DNA of 64,000 bases. It comes from Vanilla planifolia. Lineage: Eukaryota; Streptophyta; Magnoliopsida; Asparagales; Orchidaceae. Below the pieces are notes generated by a model, which did no database searches, had not been told where the DNA came from, and worked only from the letters and a program-made list of their open reading frames with translations. The DNA lies in contig CM043877.1 in the NCBI GenBank assembly GCA_023846275.1, positions 12,383,107 to 12,447,106 of the forward strand, read 5' to 3'. The translations under genes and the position numbers were made by a program. This document shows positions 36,485 through 49,119 of the stretch, piece by piece; positions within the stretch are counted from its first letter, which is position 1; each line of letters begins with the position of its first letter.

Positions 36485-37589
36485 AAAGCAGCTATGAATC
36501 AGATGGACAGACATATTGTAAGTTGTTTGTTTTAATACGTACTCTGGTTGAAAGCTATGGTTCAGGAATATGATCTAGATTTTGGCTGCCAATTGACAAT
36601 AATGATTAATCTCATGTCTGAGCCCTTGAAGGTATATGATTTTATTTAATGCTCATTCCAGTAAGTTAGCAATGGTTTACTACTGTATGAATTTTTAGAA
36701 CCTGAAGCCATATAAATAGTTATCAATAAGAAGCTGGTTATAAAAAAAGATGAATACATGTGAATGAAAAAAAAACCCTTTACTAAGAAAGTACTTTGCA
36801 TATTATACATTTGGGTTTTTTTTAATTGTTTATTAAGACTAAGCATTACATTTAGTTTTATGTTTTGAGGTGATGTTTCTTTATATAATGAATTGATTCA
36901 AACCAAACTGTGTGAGATCTCTAATAATTTCCTTGATTATGTCCTTAAACTTTGTTATGACACATAATGGTAGTTCTTTTGAATGGAAGAAGTTTTAATT
37001 TGTGATAAATACCATTATAAAATAATCACGTATGCTTTTTTTTTTCATCTATTTCTGCAGAAATAGTTAATAGGAAACTTGTGTAATATTGTTTGCATAT
37101 TATAGTTGTAATATGCTTGTGTCATTTTGCTTAATGTTGTGATTTAAAGCAAGTTTGATACATGTATTGCATTAGTTCTATTCAAATGTTTTTTTGTTAG
37201 CCTACACAATTGTTTTTAACCTTTTCATTTACATAAGAGACATAGCAAGATTCAATTTGTGTGCTTATATTGTTTGTTGTATCGCTCTTCACACATAAGT
37301 ATGCATTAATGTTTACAAAACAAGTCTAGCAAGGACATGTACATTGTGCATATATGCATCTCTTCTAGCTTCCTTTGCAAATTGGAACATTGTTAATGAA
37401 TTATATGATGGCATGATAGTGCATGATGTTATCAATGATGCATAACATCATTAGATTTGTTCATGATGAATGCAATTTTTATCAATGTAGATATGGTATC
37501 TTGATGATATTTCACCCATTTGTGGGTCAAATTGTGAGATTTTAGTATTGAAAAGAGCATTGAATGAATTACAAATCTATCACTAACTT
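36485..37589 (+). other. MKP1 3' untranslated region and downstream flank
   Basis: Non-coding AT-rich sequence after the MKP1 stop. No perfect AATAAA is close by; variants such as AATAAT near 36597 could direct polyadenylation. The extent of the 3' UTR cannot be fixed from sequence. Confidence 0.4.
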
Positions 37590-38130
37590 ATATTAGAGCA
37601 CATATTGGAGAAAATTCACTCTAATTTATTGTCATAAAAAAATTTCATTGTATTTTTATTTAGATTATTACTTATCTTTGAAATGTGATTAGCTTGATAT
37701 TTGAATTAAATTTTAATGTTTTTTTTTTTTGTGTTCTTTTCTAGGTTAGCTTTCAACTTGTAAAGGGCCTTTATTGTAATCATAAATTGGTATAAATAAA
37801 TGAAAATTCTCCCTTCTTTTCTTGTAGTTGTCTAATATGCAACTTGTTCATATCAATGATAAGACTTCATCAAGGATTCTATACTAGGCTCACATGTTAT
37901 CTCTAATTTTTCACTTAATTTATTTCACATGTATTTGCTCCATGATAGTATTCCCAACAAACCAAAGTCTTAAAATGACAACCTTTGAAGTTCATTTTCA
38001 TTATGGTGATTCATATCCTTCACTTCATCTTCCTTTGCCATCACAAATGCTTATAGCTTTATCTTTGCATGATATTTGTCCAAAACCATTAATCAAAGTG
38101 AAATTCCCATTTAATTGAATAGGATTTTTT
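37590..38130 (+). repeat. Diverged duplicated segment, left copy
   Basis: Matches 38675-39175 in the same orientation: TATTAGAG(C/T)A, ATATTGGAGAAAA, TTTCAACTT, AATGATAAGACTT, TTGTATATGTTC/TTGCTCCATGAT-type blocks, and ATTAATCAA(A/G)GTGAAA near the end. No coding sequence recognised. Confidence 0.6.
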
Positions 38131-38674
38131 TAGCTTATAAGAGATTTCTTCATTTCACTTGTAACCTTAACATCAAAATAGCAAAGATAGTTAGGAATGC
38201 CACCAATATGGTATTTCTTTATTCAACAATTTTTTTATGATAAATATTGTATCTTTAGTCTACTCTTCCATTATTTACACCTAAGTTGATCAAAATAGAA
38301 ATCTAATTAATCCAACAACTATTCATTCTATATGACAAATAACCATATTGTCTTAACATGTTTCTACTATGATGAAACTTTTTCAAATTGATTATGATTC
38401 ATCAAGATTTGCCCAAGGTTTGGCATCAAATATTCACAATAAGAACTTTATGGAGGAGATCGCATGTAGTTCATAGCATCTCTTCTAAGCTTCATGACAC
38501 ATTAGAACATGATGATAAAATATTCAATGCTATAAGGACAAAGGAAACTATTAGGTATGCCAGCTGTCATCAAATTCATTTAGCATATTTTAAGTATACC
38601 TCATTCACTTTTGTGGTCAAAATCATTAAATTTTTAGTGCTATAAAGAAAATTGAAGGAACTAAGTTTATATGG
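38131..38674. other. Spacer between the duplicated segments
   Basis: An 85-codon plus-strand ORF (38388-38645) occurs here, but it shows no family motif and has AT-rich, non-coding-like codon content. With the flanking copies about 1.08 kb apart, this may be part of a tandem duplication or the inside of a small element. Confidence 0.35.
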
Positions 38675-39175
38675 ACCTATATTAGAGTAAATATTGGAGA
38701 AAAACTCAGAAGCTAATGCTCTAAAAATTTCTTATTGCATTGATTTAAACTTTACTTTTGAATGGATTATTAGATCTATGTGAAATGCAATTAGTTTGAA
38801 ATTTTAATTTAATTTTATTCCTATTTTATTTTTTATATCTAAAGAATTTTCAACTTATGAAAGACTTTTATTTAATGTATCAATGGATGTGCAATCATAT
38901 TAATGATAAGACTTTATAAAGAGCCCAATGTTTGATTTGCGAGTTATCTTCAATCTTTGGCTAATTTCTTTTGTATATGTTCACTCTATGATGATCTTTT
39001 TGCCAATCTAATATCCCTTTATTGACTATTATTGAAATTCTTCTCTTTTGCAATAATTCTTCTTCTTTATTGCATGTCTTCTTGTCATCATATATAGCTA
39101 TTTCCTTTTTGTATAAGAAAGTGTCATGATCATGTAATGTATTAATCAAGGTGAAAATCCCAATGACTATAGGAG
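38675..39175 (+). repeat. Diverged duplicated segment, right copy
   Basis: Second copy of 37590-38130, about 1.08 kb downstream and clearly diverged. It lies next to the 3' side of a minus-strand gypsy fossil, so one possibility is that the pair derives from terminal repeats of another insertion. Confidence 0.6.
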
Positions 39176-39299
39176 ATAGAAGGAAAGAGACAGAAGTCTT
39201 AAAATATCAATGAGAGAAATAATTTACTTGGTATGTTGTTGAGAAGGAATATTTAATTATACTAAATAACTAAATTCTTATAGCTTCTTTTGTCACAAC

Positions 39300-42200
39300 T
39301 TTTGTTAGGCACTTTTATTTAGAAAGGATTTTCTTTGTCTTTCATTTGATAAAGTTAAATTTAGCATTAGCTCAAATGGTATATTCATAATCATGTTTTT
39401 GTACTAATGCATAATGAGAGATATTTTTGTTGTGGAATTACTCTAACAAATCATTTTGTCATAAAAATCATATGAAAATTATAGGATATATGTTTTATTG
39501 GCCTTAAAGTCAAGAAAGATTTAGCAAGTTATTAAGTTAATGATTCACATTTGTCTTGTTTTTTAACTTTCACCCCACTCTAAGTAACATCAAAAGCATC
39601 TTGAGTTATGTTATATCAATTATATTTAGGTGCATTTTGTTATTTTTGGTATTTGAAGATTAGATTAGTATTTCATCAATAAACATAATAATAAAATTAT
39701 ATAGTCATCATCTAAAGATTAGATTCATTTGGTTGATAAATGATGTTGACATATTAGTTAAAATGAAAGACAATACCAGTAATTCCTAACATAAATATTT
39801 GGTCTTGAATACTATCTTGAGTTTATCTTTATTCCTGATTTTGAGATCTAAATCACATATTAAGCTTGGAAAGCACTTACGTTTATTGAAGTTGATTAAA
39901 TAATTAATCTATTTAAGGTAGTAGGCACTTGTTATTGATAGTAATTCAATTTTGTTAAATTCTATACCCATGCATTAAACTTTCATCCTTATGTTTAATC
40001 AAGAGAACTGATGCTCCTAATGGAGAGACCCTTGGTTTGATAGAACCTTTGAATAATATTTTTTGTAATTGAATATTCATCTTTTAAAGTCTCATTAGTG
40101 TCATCCTATATAGTGCTTTTGATATGTGTTTTATTTTAGTAACTAGATCAATAAGAAACTCAATTTCTCGATCGAAAGATATTCCAAATAAGCCATTAGG
40201 AAATACCTTGGGATACTTGCACATCTTTGTTAGTTTTATCTATCCCTTCTTAACAATTTGTACTAAACCTAAAAAACCTTCACACCTTTTATGAATTAGC
40301 TTCATTGTCTTTGATGCCCTAATGAAAAGTATCTTCCAATCCTTACCCAAGTATAACATCATAGAATTGTTTGTAAAAAAATCTTTATCTTCTTTGTATA
40401 GTCATCTATAGTAATTGTATAAGTTACCAGTTAATTCATACACATTATCATATCAAATTCTCATAAATTAAATATAATCAATGGGGAATGAAAAGGTTGT
40501 TCATTGATTTCTATGCTTTCTTTTATATATTTATTTACTTGCACTTTTTCTCCCATTAGCAAAGTAAACAATAAAGGTGATTCTAATACATAAAAATCAA
40601 TTATTATGCATATAATCAATGTAGTAGAAATAAAAAAGTGAGATACACAATAGTTGAAGATTATCTTTACAGTTTTAATTAACGATCATAAGTACCTATG
40701 ATGATGTTCGAAGATGGAGCATCCCTCTATGTTAATGCATAGATATTGGGTTGATCCATTAGGGTTTGAGATGTTAAAATTAGCTTGTCTTTTTTCGCAT
40801 TTTCTTGAACCTCTTGTAAAAGAATCTTTGTGTGAATTGTCTCTTTCATTATTATTGCCACCATTAATACACTTTTTGGTGACTTGAGAAAAATCCTTAT
40901 CAAAATATTTAATCTTATCACAAACAAAGCATGTGATAGCCTTCTTAAAACATTCTCTCCATGGTTTTTAGTACATGTTTGTCTTTCTAAATTTTTGCTC
41001 AATTTGTTATGAAAATGATGCTTTTTATTGATGCATTCTTGACTTCCATAGCATTTTAGTCTTAACTCGATTGTCATGCAATGTCGACTAATCCTTATAA
41101 TTGGTAAATTTCATGGCATCCATTATACTTCTAATTGAGTCACAAACCTCTTTGAAACATAAAAGTTTTTTTACTACCACTATGGAGCATATTTAGACAA
41201 CCTGGAGAAGGTTTGCTCGTAATCTATAATAGTTAATCTCTACTAATATAGTTTTTTTAGGTCATCCCTCATCTTCTCTCTCGTTAGCTCTAGAATGTGC
41301 CATTTCAAATAAGCATCATCGAATTTGTCTCACAAAATCTCAAATGTTAGTCTATTGTCATTTTTTTTGTTCTCTAGGCACGAAAAACAATCCAAAAGTA
41401 TCTTAATTCTCTCTAAGCAATCTTTTACTTAGAAATATTCATTGGTATCTAAGATACTTGATAAATATAGTCTCAAGAATTATTTTATTAGTTAATCATA
41501 TTTTGATACATTCATTTGTCTCTCCTGTTTCAAACATATGTGATCTCTCGATGAGCTTGCATTCCTATTTTCTTTTCCTTTTGCATGATATTGTTCTTCA
41601 CTAAATGATATTTTTATTACTATATTCTTCAAGCTTGCCACTTCCACATTAGGCATGTTAAGGTTTCCAAAGCACATTTTGTTTGTTGTTAATTTTAACA
41701 TGCATTCAATGTCATTCTTCATAATAGCTTTCTTCACTTAATCATACATTAAACTCCTTTTAAAAAATTTATACTAAATTCTCAAAATTAAGCTTATGGA
41801 CATTTTAATTTATATTATCTTTCTCAAGATTATTTCAAAATCTTCTCAAAATTCCTTAAAAATTTTTTAAGATTTTTATATTTTGATGTATCATATGTTC
41901 TTACCACATATTGTATGTATATCTTATGCTGATAAAAACAATGCCTCTGACATATCGTAGCCCCAACTCTAAGTGCCCACATCATCAAAGGGTGAAGTAA
42001 TCCATTATCACATATTGTCACCTCTGTTAATATCTCATGCTAACAGGGAACAAAGTGTTTGACATGTCAAAGCCTCATCTTTGAGCATCCATGACACTAT
42101 GGGTGAAATATATCATCATTTAATTGAGGCATTTAAATTGTTGGTCCTCTCCTCCAAGTATCACGACACCATAAAGTGAAGTTTGTTATCATACATTTTA

Positions 42201-42567
42201 CATATCAAGCTACTATAAGATGAGGACATAAACTCAACGTTTTATCTTGTCATATATTAGATCATTAAGCTATAGTTGTCTCTTTTCCTTTTTCTTCTTT
42301 TCTACTCATTTATGTTTTCTTTTCTCTTTATCATAATTTTTTATTTATAGCAATTATGCGTATATGTCATATATCAAGCATATATATGAATATATCAATG
42401 GTAATAAAGTGTTACAATAAAATTAAAGCATATTTTTTTGTTAAAGTTGAGGGTTCCTAATATTAGATTGATTTTAATTATAAAATCTCATCTTTTTAAT
42501 AGAAAAAAAATCAAAGAAATTATCGATCCCTTCTTACCCATGTATGCGTCAATATCAAATACCAATT
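39300..42567 (-). mobile_element. Ty3/gypsy LTR retrotransposon fossil on the minus strand (broken, old)
   Basis: Read on the minus strand, a primer-binding-like TGGTATTTGATAT (42564-42552) follows an LTR end (...CA, then AAT). A gag region comes next, with a CCHC-type knuckle (CFVCDKIKYFDKD near 40930). Reverse transcriptase lies at about 40250-39650, including DREIEFLIDL and a weakened FIDD-type core (FIIMFIDEILI). Remnants of an RNase H region reach about 39350. Integrase was not recognised, so the element is partial as well as heavily broken, and old. No clear 3' LTR was identified; the repeats at 37.6-39.2 kb might be related, but I could not show it. Confidence 0.75.
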
Positions 42568-43530
42568 TGGAGATTAAGATTGGAGGATCTAACACGACAG
42601 AGTGAACTCTTCTATCTGGCAAAATGTAATTTGTCAATTTCCATCATTTTTTCAAGTAACACAAAAGGAAGGAAGGATTAGTTCATATTCTTGACACCTA
42701 TCAATTGTAAATTAAGTAGGATTTTACACTTATTTTTAGGATGTTATAGTTGCCATTTGAGACGAAGATGCTAATAATGTGATAACCATGCAAGACGAAG
42801 CTAGCTAAGTTGGTAACCATTAAGATTTTATTGCTACTCTTTAAGACCATAGTGATGACTAAGGCAAGTAAAATTGAGAAAAAAAAAAGAAAAAAGAAGT
42901 GGTTATGATCATAAGTATCAATAAGGATCGTTACGATGGTTGAGATATTGCAAAATAAGACTTGATATCAAAACTAATGGAGAAGAAAGTATGATTGATA
43001 ATTCTATAGTTAAATCTTAAGTTTTAATACCAAAATTGATAGATGATGAATAAGATGAAAATTTTGTAATTGAATGATGGAAGGAGATGGAGATGTCAAA
43101 TATAAATCTGATCATAACTCAGATAAATTTTGAATTACAACTGAACGATCTTAGATTGTAACCCAAGAGTATGCATACATACATGGCAATGCCAACAAAA
43201 ATCATTCTCATTTTTTTATTCTATTACAAACATTTAAATAGAATATAATTCAAAATCATAAACTTAAAAATAAAAATGACAAAAAATATTCTTTCTAATA
43301 GAATAATAGTAATAATTTAAAAATAAAAATATACATATATAATTAAAATTCTATACATGATCCTTTATAATTCAAGTAAAATTAAAATACTAAAAAAAAT
43401 AAAAAATAAACCTTATAATTGTTCATTAGATTAATTTAATATTATTTTCATTACATGTCATTCATCACTTTATGACTTCATTTAAAATATATTACATCAT
43501 AATATTTAAACATCTCATGCATTAATAAAT
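42568..43530 (-). repeat. LTR of the minus-strand gypsy fossil; LTR-like family copy D
   Basis: Lies immediately upstream (minus strand) of the primer-binding-like site of the gypsy fossil and ends in CA, as LTRs do. Its outer half (about 43060-43530) matches copies A, B and C in the first 17 kb: GATGAATAAGATGAAAAT, CATTCTCATTTTTTTATTC, TATTACAAACATTTAAATAGA and CCTTTATAATTC-like words. This is what suggests the whole family is LTR-derived. The outer boundary is approximate. Confidence 0.6.
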
Positions 43531-44542
43531 ATATTAGATTAATATGTTGACAACTACTAATATTGGTTAATATCTTCTATCATCAAAAGCCTAAAGGGAG
43601 TTGATCGAACATATTTATTCATAACCAAATTTTAAAACATTTGACAAACTAGCCTTCCATGATTATGCAAACTATAACTTCTTTATCGACTCCAATAACA
43701 AACTAGTGTTGTCGCATCTTATTTGGCCATCATATTCATCCTCGCCAACATCGCCAACATGGGATGTTTGACTAAACAAAAACAATAGCTTCCAAAATGA
43801 TCCTTAATATTTAAAACAAATGATTTTAACCCCATTAAATAAGGTCCATTAATATAGCTATCATGAGAAAACCATGAGACTTCGATTTGACATATCCTGA
43901 ACATCAAATCATTCTCTTCCTTCAATCATATAATAAACTATTAAATAATCAAATTATGAGCATCATATTCTCTTAATAAACTTATAATATTTCGTTTGAT
44001 TTTATCTCTTTAATTGAGTATATCTTTATTATAATACTATTTTGTCATTAGGTTTTATGTCCTTATGAGTAATAATGACTACATAAATAAAACTTATGCT
44101 TATTAATAGTGAATTTTGCTCAAGTAAGAATATCTAATTTGTTCTTAAGGTTAAAATCACAATCCCAAAATAACTGAACAAATTATTTTTTCATAGAAGT
44201 TTTTGAAAAGATTATTATATAGAACCAAGTCAAATTATCAAAAATATTGACCTAAGTTACAAAAAGACTTTTTTGTCCCTTTTTAAAATTAAATAAGATT
44301 TTATATATTTAAAAAATACCTTAAAAAACTTTTTAATGCTCAAATAGATGTTTTTAATCATTTGGCTAAACTTCATAATGATTTTTTTTTTAGAGGGTTT
44401 TGCCCTCTTGTACTTAAAATTAGAAGAATCATTTATACTTATGACATTGAGCTTAGGTAAACATTGTTGTAACAACTAATAAAAAAAATTAAATCAAGAT
44501 TTTTGTTATTAAAAAAAAAGCCATCAATTTAGATTGAAATAA
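43531..44542. other. AT-rich intergenic DNA and 3' flank of the ankyrin gene
   Basis: About 1 kb with no supported gene. The portion next to 44543 should contain the 3' UTR of the minus-strand ankyrin gene. Two short minus-strand ORFs (43719-43925, 44257-44475) lack recognisable motifs. Confidence 0.5.
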
Positions 44543-47082
44543 CTAGCAACAACCTTTAGAACAATACCTTTGGGATCTTTTCTCCATCCCATCAAACAAA
44601 GCCTTGGTCACTAGCAGAATGCCTCTCACCCAAAGCTCCGCGATCTCGTCACCACCCTCGCTCACAAAATGCACCTCCTTACCGGATGCGGTCACTGCCC
44701 GAAAGAGGCCCTCCGCCGCCTCATCGCCTTTCTTCCCCCTAGCCCTCTGGAACGCCGAACTACCGCCAAGCTCCGCCCCCCTGCACACCACGCTCCTCCT
44801 CGCCGAAGTTCCCCAACGAAGAACTCCCATCTCGCCGTCCATCTTCAGCACCTTCGCGTGCGGTGTACCCTTGCCTTGTTTCGTGTGCTTCTTCACTCTC
44901 CCTCCTCCAAGAACGAACCGCCGCGCTCTCTCATCGATGATAACCTCCTCTGCCGGGGTGCACTCCTTAGCGTTTCTTCTGGCCAGGGAGAGAGGCGTGT
45001 CGCAGCTGGGCGTCCTAGCATCGCAACGTTCGCCGAGGGTGATGACAGACTCGCACAGCGAGCCGTCGCTGCCACTCGCCGCCGACACCATAGGGGTGGA
45101 ACTGTTCCCATCGGGAACGTCCACTTCGCCGCCTATTTTGTCCGTGATACGCATCGCTAAGGTGTCTCCCTGCCGGGCGGAAGAGCGCTGGGAATAGGTA
45201 TCTTCGCCCTTCAACTGGGCCAACTCGAGCATCACTTGCTTGAAAATATGGCATTTTTCACTCGACTGAGAGAGGGTCATCGCCGTGTCGCCTGCCCTGT
45301 TTTCGAGCTCGACATCAGCGCCGGCTAACACCAACAAACGGAAAGCCTCAACGTGGCCTTCCCTCGCCGCTACCATAACGGCGGAGAAACCGTCATCATC
45401 CTGCTTGTTAATGCCGCCCAGCTCCCGCCCACCAAGCAGTGCTTCCAGCGCGCACACATCGCCGACCTCTGCTGCAAACATGAGCGGCATAAATACAGAG
45501 GGAGCGCTGGAACTTGGTACCCCTCCGGACCGCATGGCATCTAAAACGGCCTCGCGGAACTCCTTGCACCAGCTTCCCTCGGCAGCGAGGAGGACAGCGG
45601 AGACATTCGCAGAGCTGACAAAGCCAAAGTCCGCGCCGGCGAAGGCGAGGGCTTTGATGCACTCGGCGCGTTTGTTCCGAGCGGAGATCATAGCGGCGGT
45701 CTCGCCGGCATCGGTTCTCGAGTCAAGGTCGCTGCCGTTGTCGTCAAGTCGCTGCAGAATCGCCGTGTGCCCATGGCTGGCAGCAATATGGAGTGGGCGG
45801 AGCTCTTTCCCCGAGGCGGTTCGTGACGGGAGGTCGCAGTCGGCGCCACAGGAGAGAAGGATGTCGACGGCGCTGACCCTCCCACAGACAATGGCGTGGT
45901 GGAGAAGGGAGCGCCCCATGTGGAGAGAGTTGGGAGAGCAGTGCTGGAGGAGGAGACGGAGGATGGTGCCGGTGGACTCGAAATACTCAACGGCACACCA
46001 CACCGCGCCGTAGGGCTCCGCGAGGCCGGCACCGACGCGAAACTCCTCGCCAGAGGCGGCGTCCCATGACCACGCGCCAAGCTGCACCATGTCATCAGCT
46101 CTCGCACCGGCCTTTCATTGTAGTCAACCACTCAATCAACCCTTGGTTATTGGCTTTTAAAATTATTAAAAGGAAGCAAATTTAACCGAGCAGACGCTGA
46201 ACCTGCAACAGCCGGCGGACAACGGAGACCTGCCGGTTGACGATGGCTGCAATAAGAGGAGAGCAGTCGACATTGCGGTGTAGAAGAGGTTTCAAAGATT
46301 GCAGCAAAAAGCGATCTTTTCCATTAACATCCAACCCGCTCTACAAAACTCGGGTAAGATAGGAATAAAGCAAGAAGAATCCATGACGCAGCTGCAGTAA
46401 ATTACCTCGATGAATGCATCGACGACGTCTACGAAGCCGCTTGAGGCGGCGGTAACAAGGGACTGCTTGGCCACGCGAGGGCGAATAAGGTCAGAGCTCA
46501 GGAAAAGCTCGGCGAGGCGCCGCCGGCCGTGGCGACAGGATTCTAAGAGTGATTCCTCGCACGCTCCCTGATCCGCACCGGCCTTGAGGAGCAGCTCGGC
46601 CACCTCGATCCTCCCTTCCCTCGCCGCCGCCGTTGTTGCGTATCCTCGGAACAATTTCTGGTTCACATCTGCCCCCGCGCTCTACTTTTTTTTCAAAAAA
46701 AAATTAAGAAATAAATTTCTTCTATATATAACTATTTGTTTTATTTTTAAAAAACTATCACCAGGAGTTTGCGGACAAGAGAGACGTCGCCGGCGTGCGA
46801 GGCGAGGAAGAGGGCGGAGGCATCGATGGAGAGCTCCTCGTAATCAAACTGGACAGCCGTGGGGGAGTCCTCTTGTAGAGTAAGCTCGGCCATGCGGTAG
46901 TCGAAGCGGACGACGCCGGCGTAATTCACGTCAACCATCGGGTCGGCGAGGAAGGTCGTCACAGCCGTCAGATCCCCTCGGAGCGCCGCTTCCAACAGCC
47001 CTTGCGATGCCTCCACCTCGTTATCGATCGGGTGCACCGACGGCTTCTCTCGCCAAGCCCCGCCGCCGCCGTCGACGGCCAT
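44543..47082 (-). CDS. Ankyrin-repeat protein, four exons, 767 residues
   Basis: Exons on the minus strand: 47082-46762, 46681-46406, 46340-46203 and 46111-44543; introns of 80, 65 and 91 bases have GT-AG ends, and every junction is phase 0. Ankyrin repeats mediate protein binding, and several are clear: ASALFLASHAGDVSLVRKLL|SAGADVN across intron 1, TTAAAREGRIEVAELLLKAGA, LIAAIVNRQVSVVRRLLQ|AGA across intron 3, and LLHHAIVCGRVSAVDILLSC, RPLHIAASHGHTAIL and SAVMVAAREGHVEAFRLLVL in exon 4. The region after intron 3 (LGAWSWDAASGEEFRVGAGL) is a plant-specific block of this family. A low-complexity linker follows, then a conserved C-terminal module (about 675-750: VLRWGTSARRSVVCR, EIAELWVRGILLVTKAL) that resembles a PH-like fold; that is inference. 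No signal peptide or membrane span. The ATG at 47082 was chosen because upstream in-frame sequence is non-conserved. The function is unknown; a scaffold role is likely. Confidence 0.88.
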
Positions 47083-47159
47083 CGGTTTGCTCTTCTCCCC
47101 TACTCGCCCTCGAAACAAAATTGAGTTAAACGCAGGGAGGACCATTAGGAGAAAGTAAG

Positions 47160-47230
47160 AAGAAGCCACATATACGTGACTGGAAGCGGGCCCAGAAATT
47201 TGTCTATTGGACCAGCCCAGCCCAAAAATG
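47160..47230 (-). promoter_or_regulatory. Putative ankyrin-gene promoter with three site II (TGGGCY) motifs
   Basis: On the minus strand, TGGGCT occurs twice, overlapping (47224-47219 and 47219-47214), and TGGGCC once (47194-47189), followed by a TATA-like GTATATGTGG near 47175-47166, about 85-90 bases before the start codon. Site II elements are bound by TCP factors and mark promoters of broadly expressed plant genes. Their clustering and placement support a promoter; the exact transcription start is unknown. Confidence 0.5.
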
Positions 47231-47295
47231 ATCCAAATGTCGAAACCCGACCGAACCATTTGCCCGAGCCGGGCCATTGCCTTCAACTTTGCCAT

Positions 47296-48264
47296 TTGGA
47301 AACTATACTTAAAAGAAAAAACATGTAAAATAGTAAAATAGTAAAATAAAATGGAAAAATATTATTATTTCTTTCTTTTTTTTTTTAATATTTTTCTTCT
47401 TTTTTATTTTTTTATGTTACAAATATATTTAATTAGCAATTGAAATTAATAAATAATTAAAAATATCTTTTACATTTGTAGTTATTGTCACCTATCTTGA
47501 GTTCTATAAAACAATTTTTTTTTTTTTTTTTTGCATTTTTACTAGATGACCACCTTCTCCTATGGAATTGCTTTTGATTCCTAATTCTATTACCATTTTG
47601 GTATTTTGTACTATTGTCTTCATCGATGGATAATACATATTCTTTGTTATCTTCAACTCTCATTACTATTGGTGTTTGATGATATTTTTTATCTTGAGTT
47701 ATTATTGTCATTGCCTTTAGCCTTTTAATTGATATTTTTTTCTTTCATTGATAGTCTCTTATAGTTATTAAAAATAGCAACTTTTGAAGAGTGCTTAATA
47801 AATATCGCCAACATTCATAGTGCATATAAGGCTTTATATATTTTTTTAAAGTTCATTTGACTTCATTATAGTGTTTGAAAAAAAAACTTCTAACAAAATT
47901 TTTTGAAAAGAATATTATAAAAAAATAATGATGTTTTATCTGGTGTCTCGAATCATCAACTCATTAATGGTTAAGATAAGTAGAAAAATAGAAGTATGTT
48001 CAAAAATAACATCATAATGACACATATATATTTAAATAAATATCATATAAAAGAATCATTATCATTATCTTATAAAACTAATTTTTATTTTATATGTTTA
48101 TTAAAGATCCTAATATGGTTTGTGGCACTATTTTGTTTTCAAGGCTATTTCTTTAACAAATTAAAAATTTGTATTAAAACTCATATCATTTGTGTTTCAA
48201 CACAATTTTCTTAAATTATTATTTTATAAAAAATTATAAGTATTGCAAATGTAAACACTTGAAT
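47296..48264. other. AT-rich intergenic DNA
   Basis: No gene supported. A long T-run lies near 47513-47532. Confidence 0.5.
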
Positions 48265-48404
48265 TGATTTATATATTTAAAATCACTTGCTTGATCTATT
48301 TTTAAAAAATAATAATTATTTAAAAAAATAAGTAAGCATCAATAAGTAATTTCAATATTTTGAAAAATAAACCAAGCAAGTGATTTAAAATATAGAAATT
48401 AATC
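48265..48404. repeat. Imperfect foldback (inverted repeat), about 140 bp
   Basis: The left arm (48265-48309) contains AAATCACTTGCTTG and the right arm (48356-48404) contains its exact complement CAAGCAAGTGATTT; similarity extends outward and inward to arms of about 45 bases with mismatches. The loop is AT-rich. It could form a long hairpin and resembles a small foldback or MITE-like element, but no target duplication was evident. Confidence 0.7.
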
Positions 48405-49047
48405 GTTGATGTTCCTTTATTTTAAATATTTTTATAAGACAAATTTTGGTTTATTATTTATAATAAGAAATAATTATTACAATTTCTTAATTGACAATTG
48501 GCAAATTGTTGAGGATGCCCAAAATTTTAACTATATTGACCTAATTGACATATTACACTTATGTGTTATATTCTATTGGAGCTACATAACCAACAAATAG
48601 GTTCCCAATAAGTACATGATGCATTGGACTTAATTTTTTTTTTAATTTTGTGTTATAGATATATTAAATTGAAATGATAACAAAAAAACATGTATATAAA
48701 AACAAAACTATTTATATAACCTAATTATATTTTTAGGTTAAGTTTATAGATAATAATAATAGAAATTTATTATAAAATATTTTGAATTAAAAATAATAAT
48801 AATAAAATTAAAAGAGAAAATATTTCTTTAAATTTCAATAATAGAGAATGTTTATATCAATTTATAAAACAAAAAAAATTAAAATATTGCCCAAATAAAA
48901 AAAGAGTAATCCAAAGAAAATATTGTTTCAAGACAAGAGCATAGATTCCCTTAAATTCTATTACTCACTAATCATGTAGCAAGACCTAAAATAATATCTA
49001 TAATGAGTTTCAAGGTTTGAATTAATATTGAGTTAATTAAGATTCAA

Positions 49048-49050
<3 letters not shown>
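48405..49050. other. AT-rich intergenic DNA
   Basis: No supported gene or RNA; the 64-codon ORF at 48406-48600 overlaps the end of the foldback and shows no family features. Confidence 0.5.

Positions 49051-49118
<68 letters not shown>
49051..49118. repeat. Compound microsatellite (AT)n(AC)n
   Basis: About 20 AT dinucleotides run into about 14 AC dinucleotides. Likely to vary in length between individuals. Confidence 0.97.

Positions 49119-49119
<1 letters not shown>

Noticed and set aside
44604-46013. Plus-strand ORFs opposite the ankyrin gene (44604-45197, 45285-46013)
   Set aside because: Low-complexity Ser/Pro/Arg translations opposite a well-supported minus-strand coding exon.
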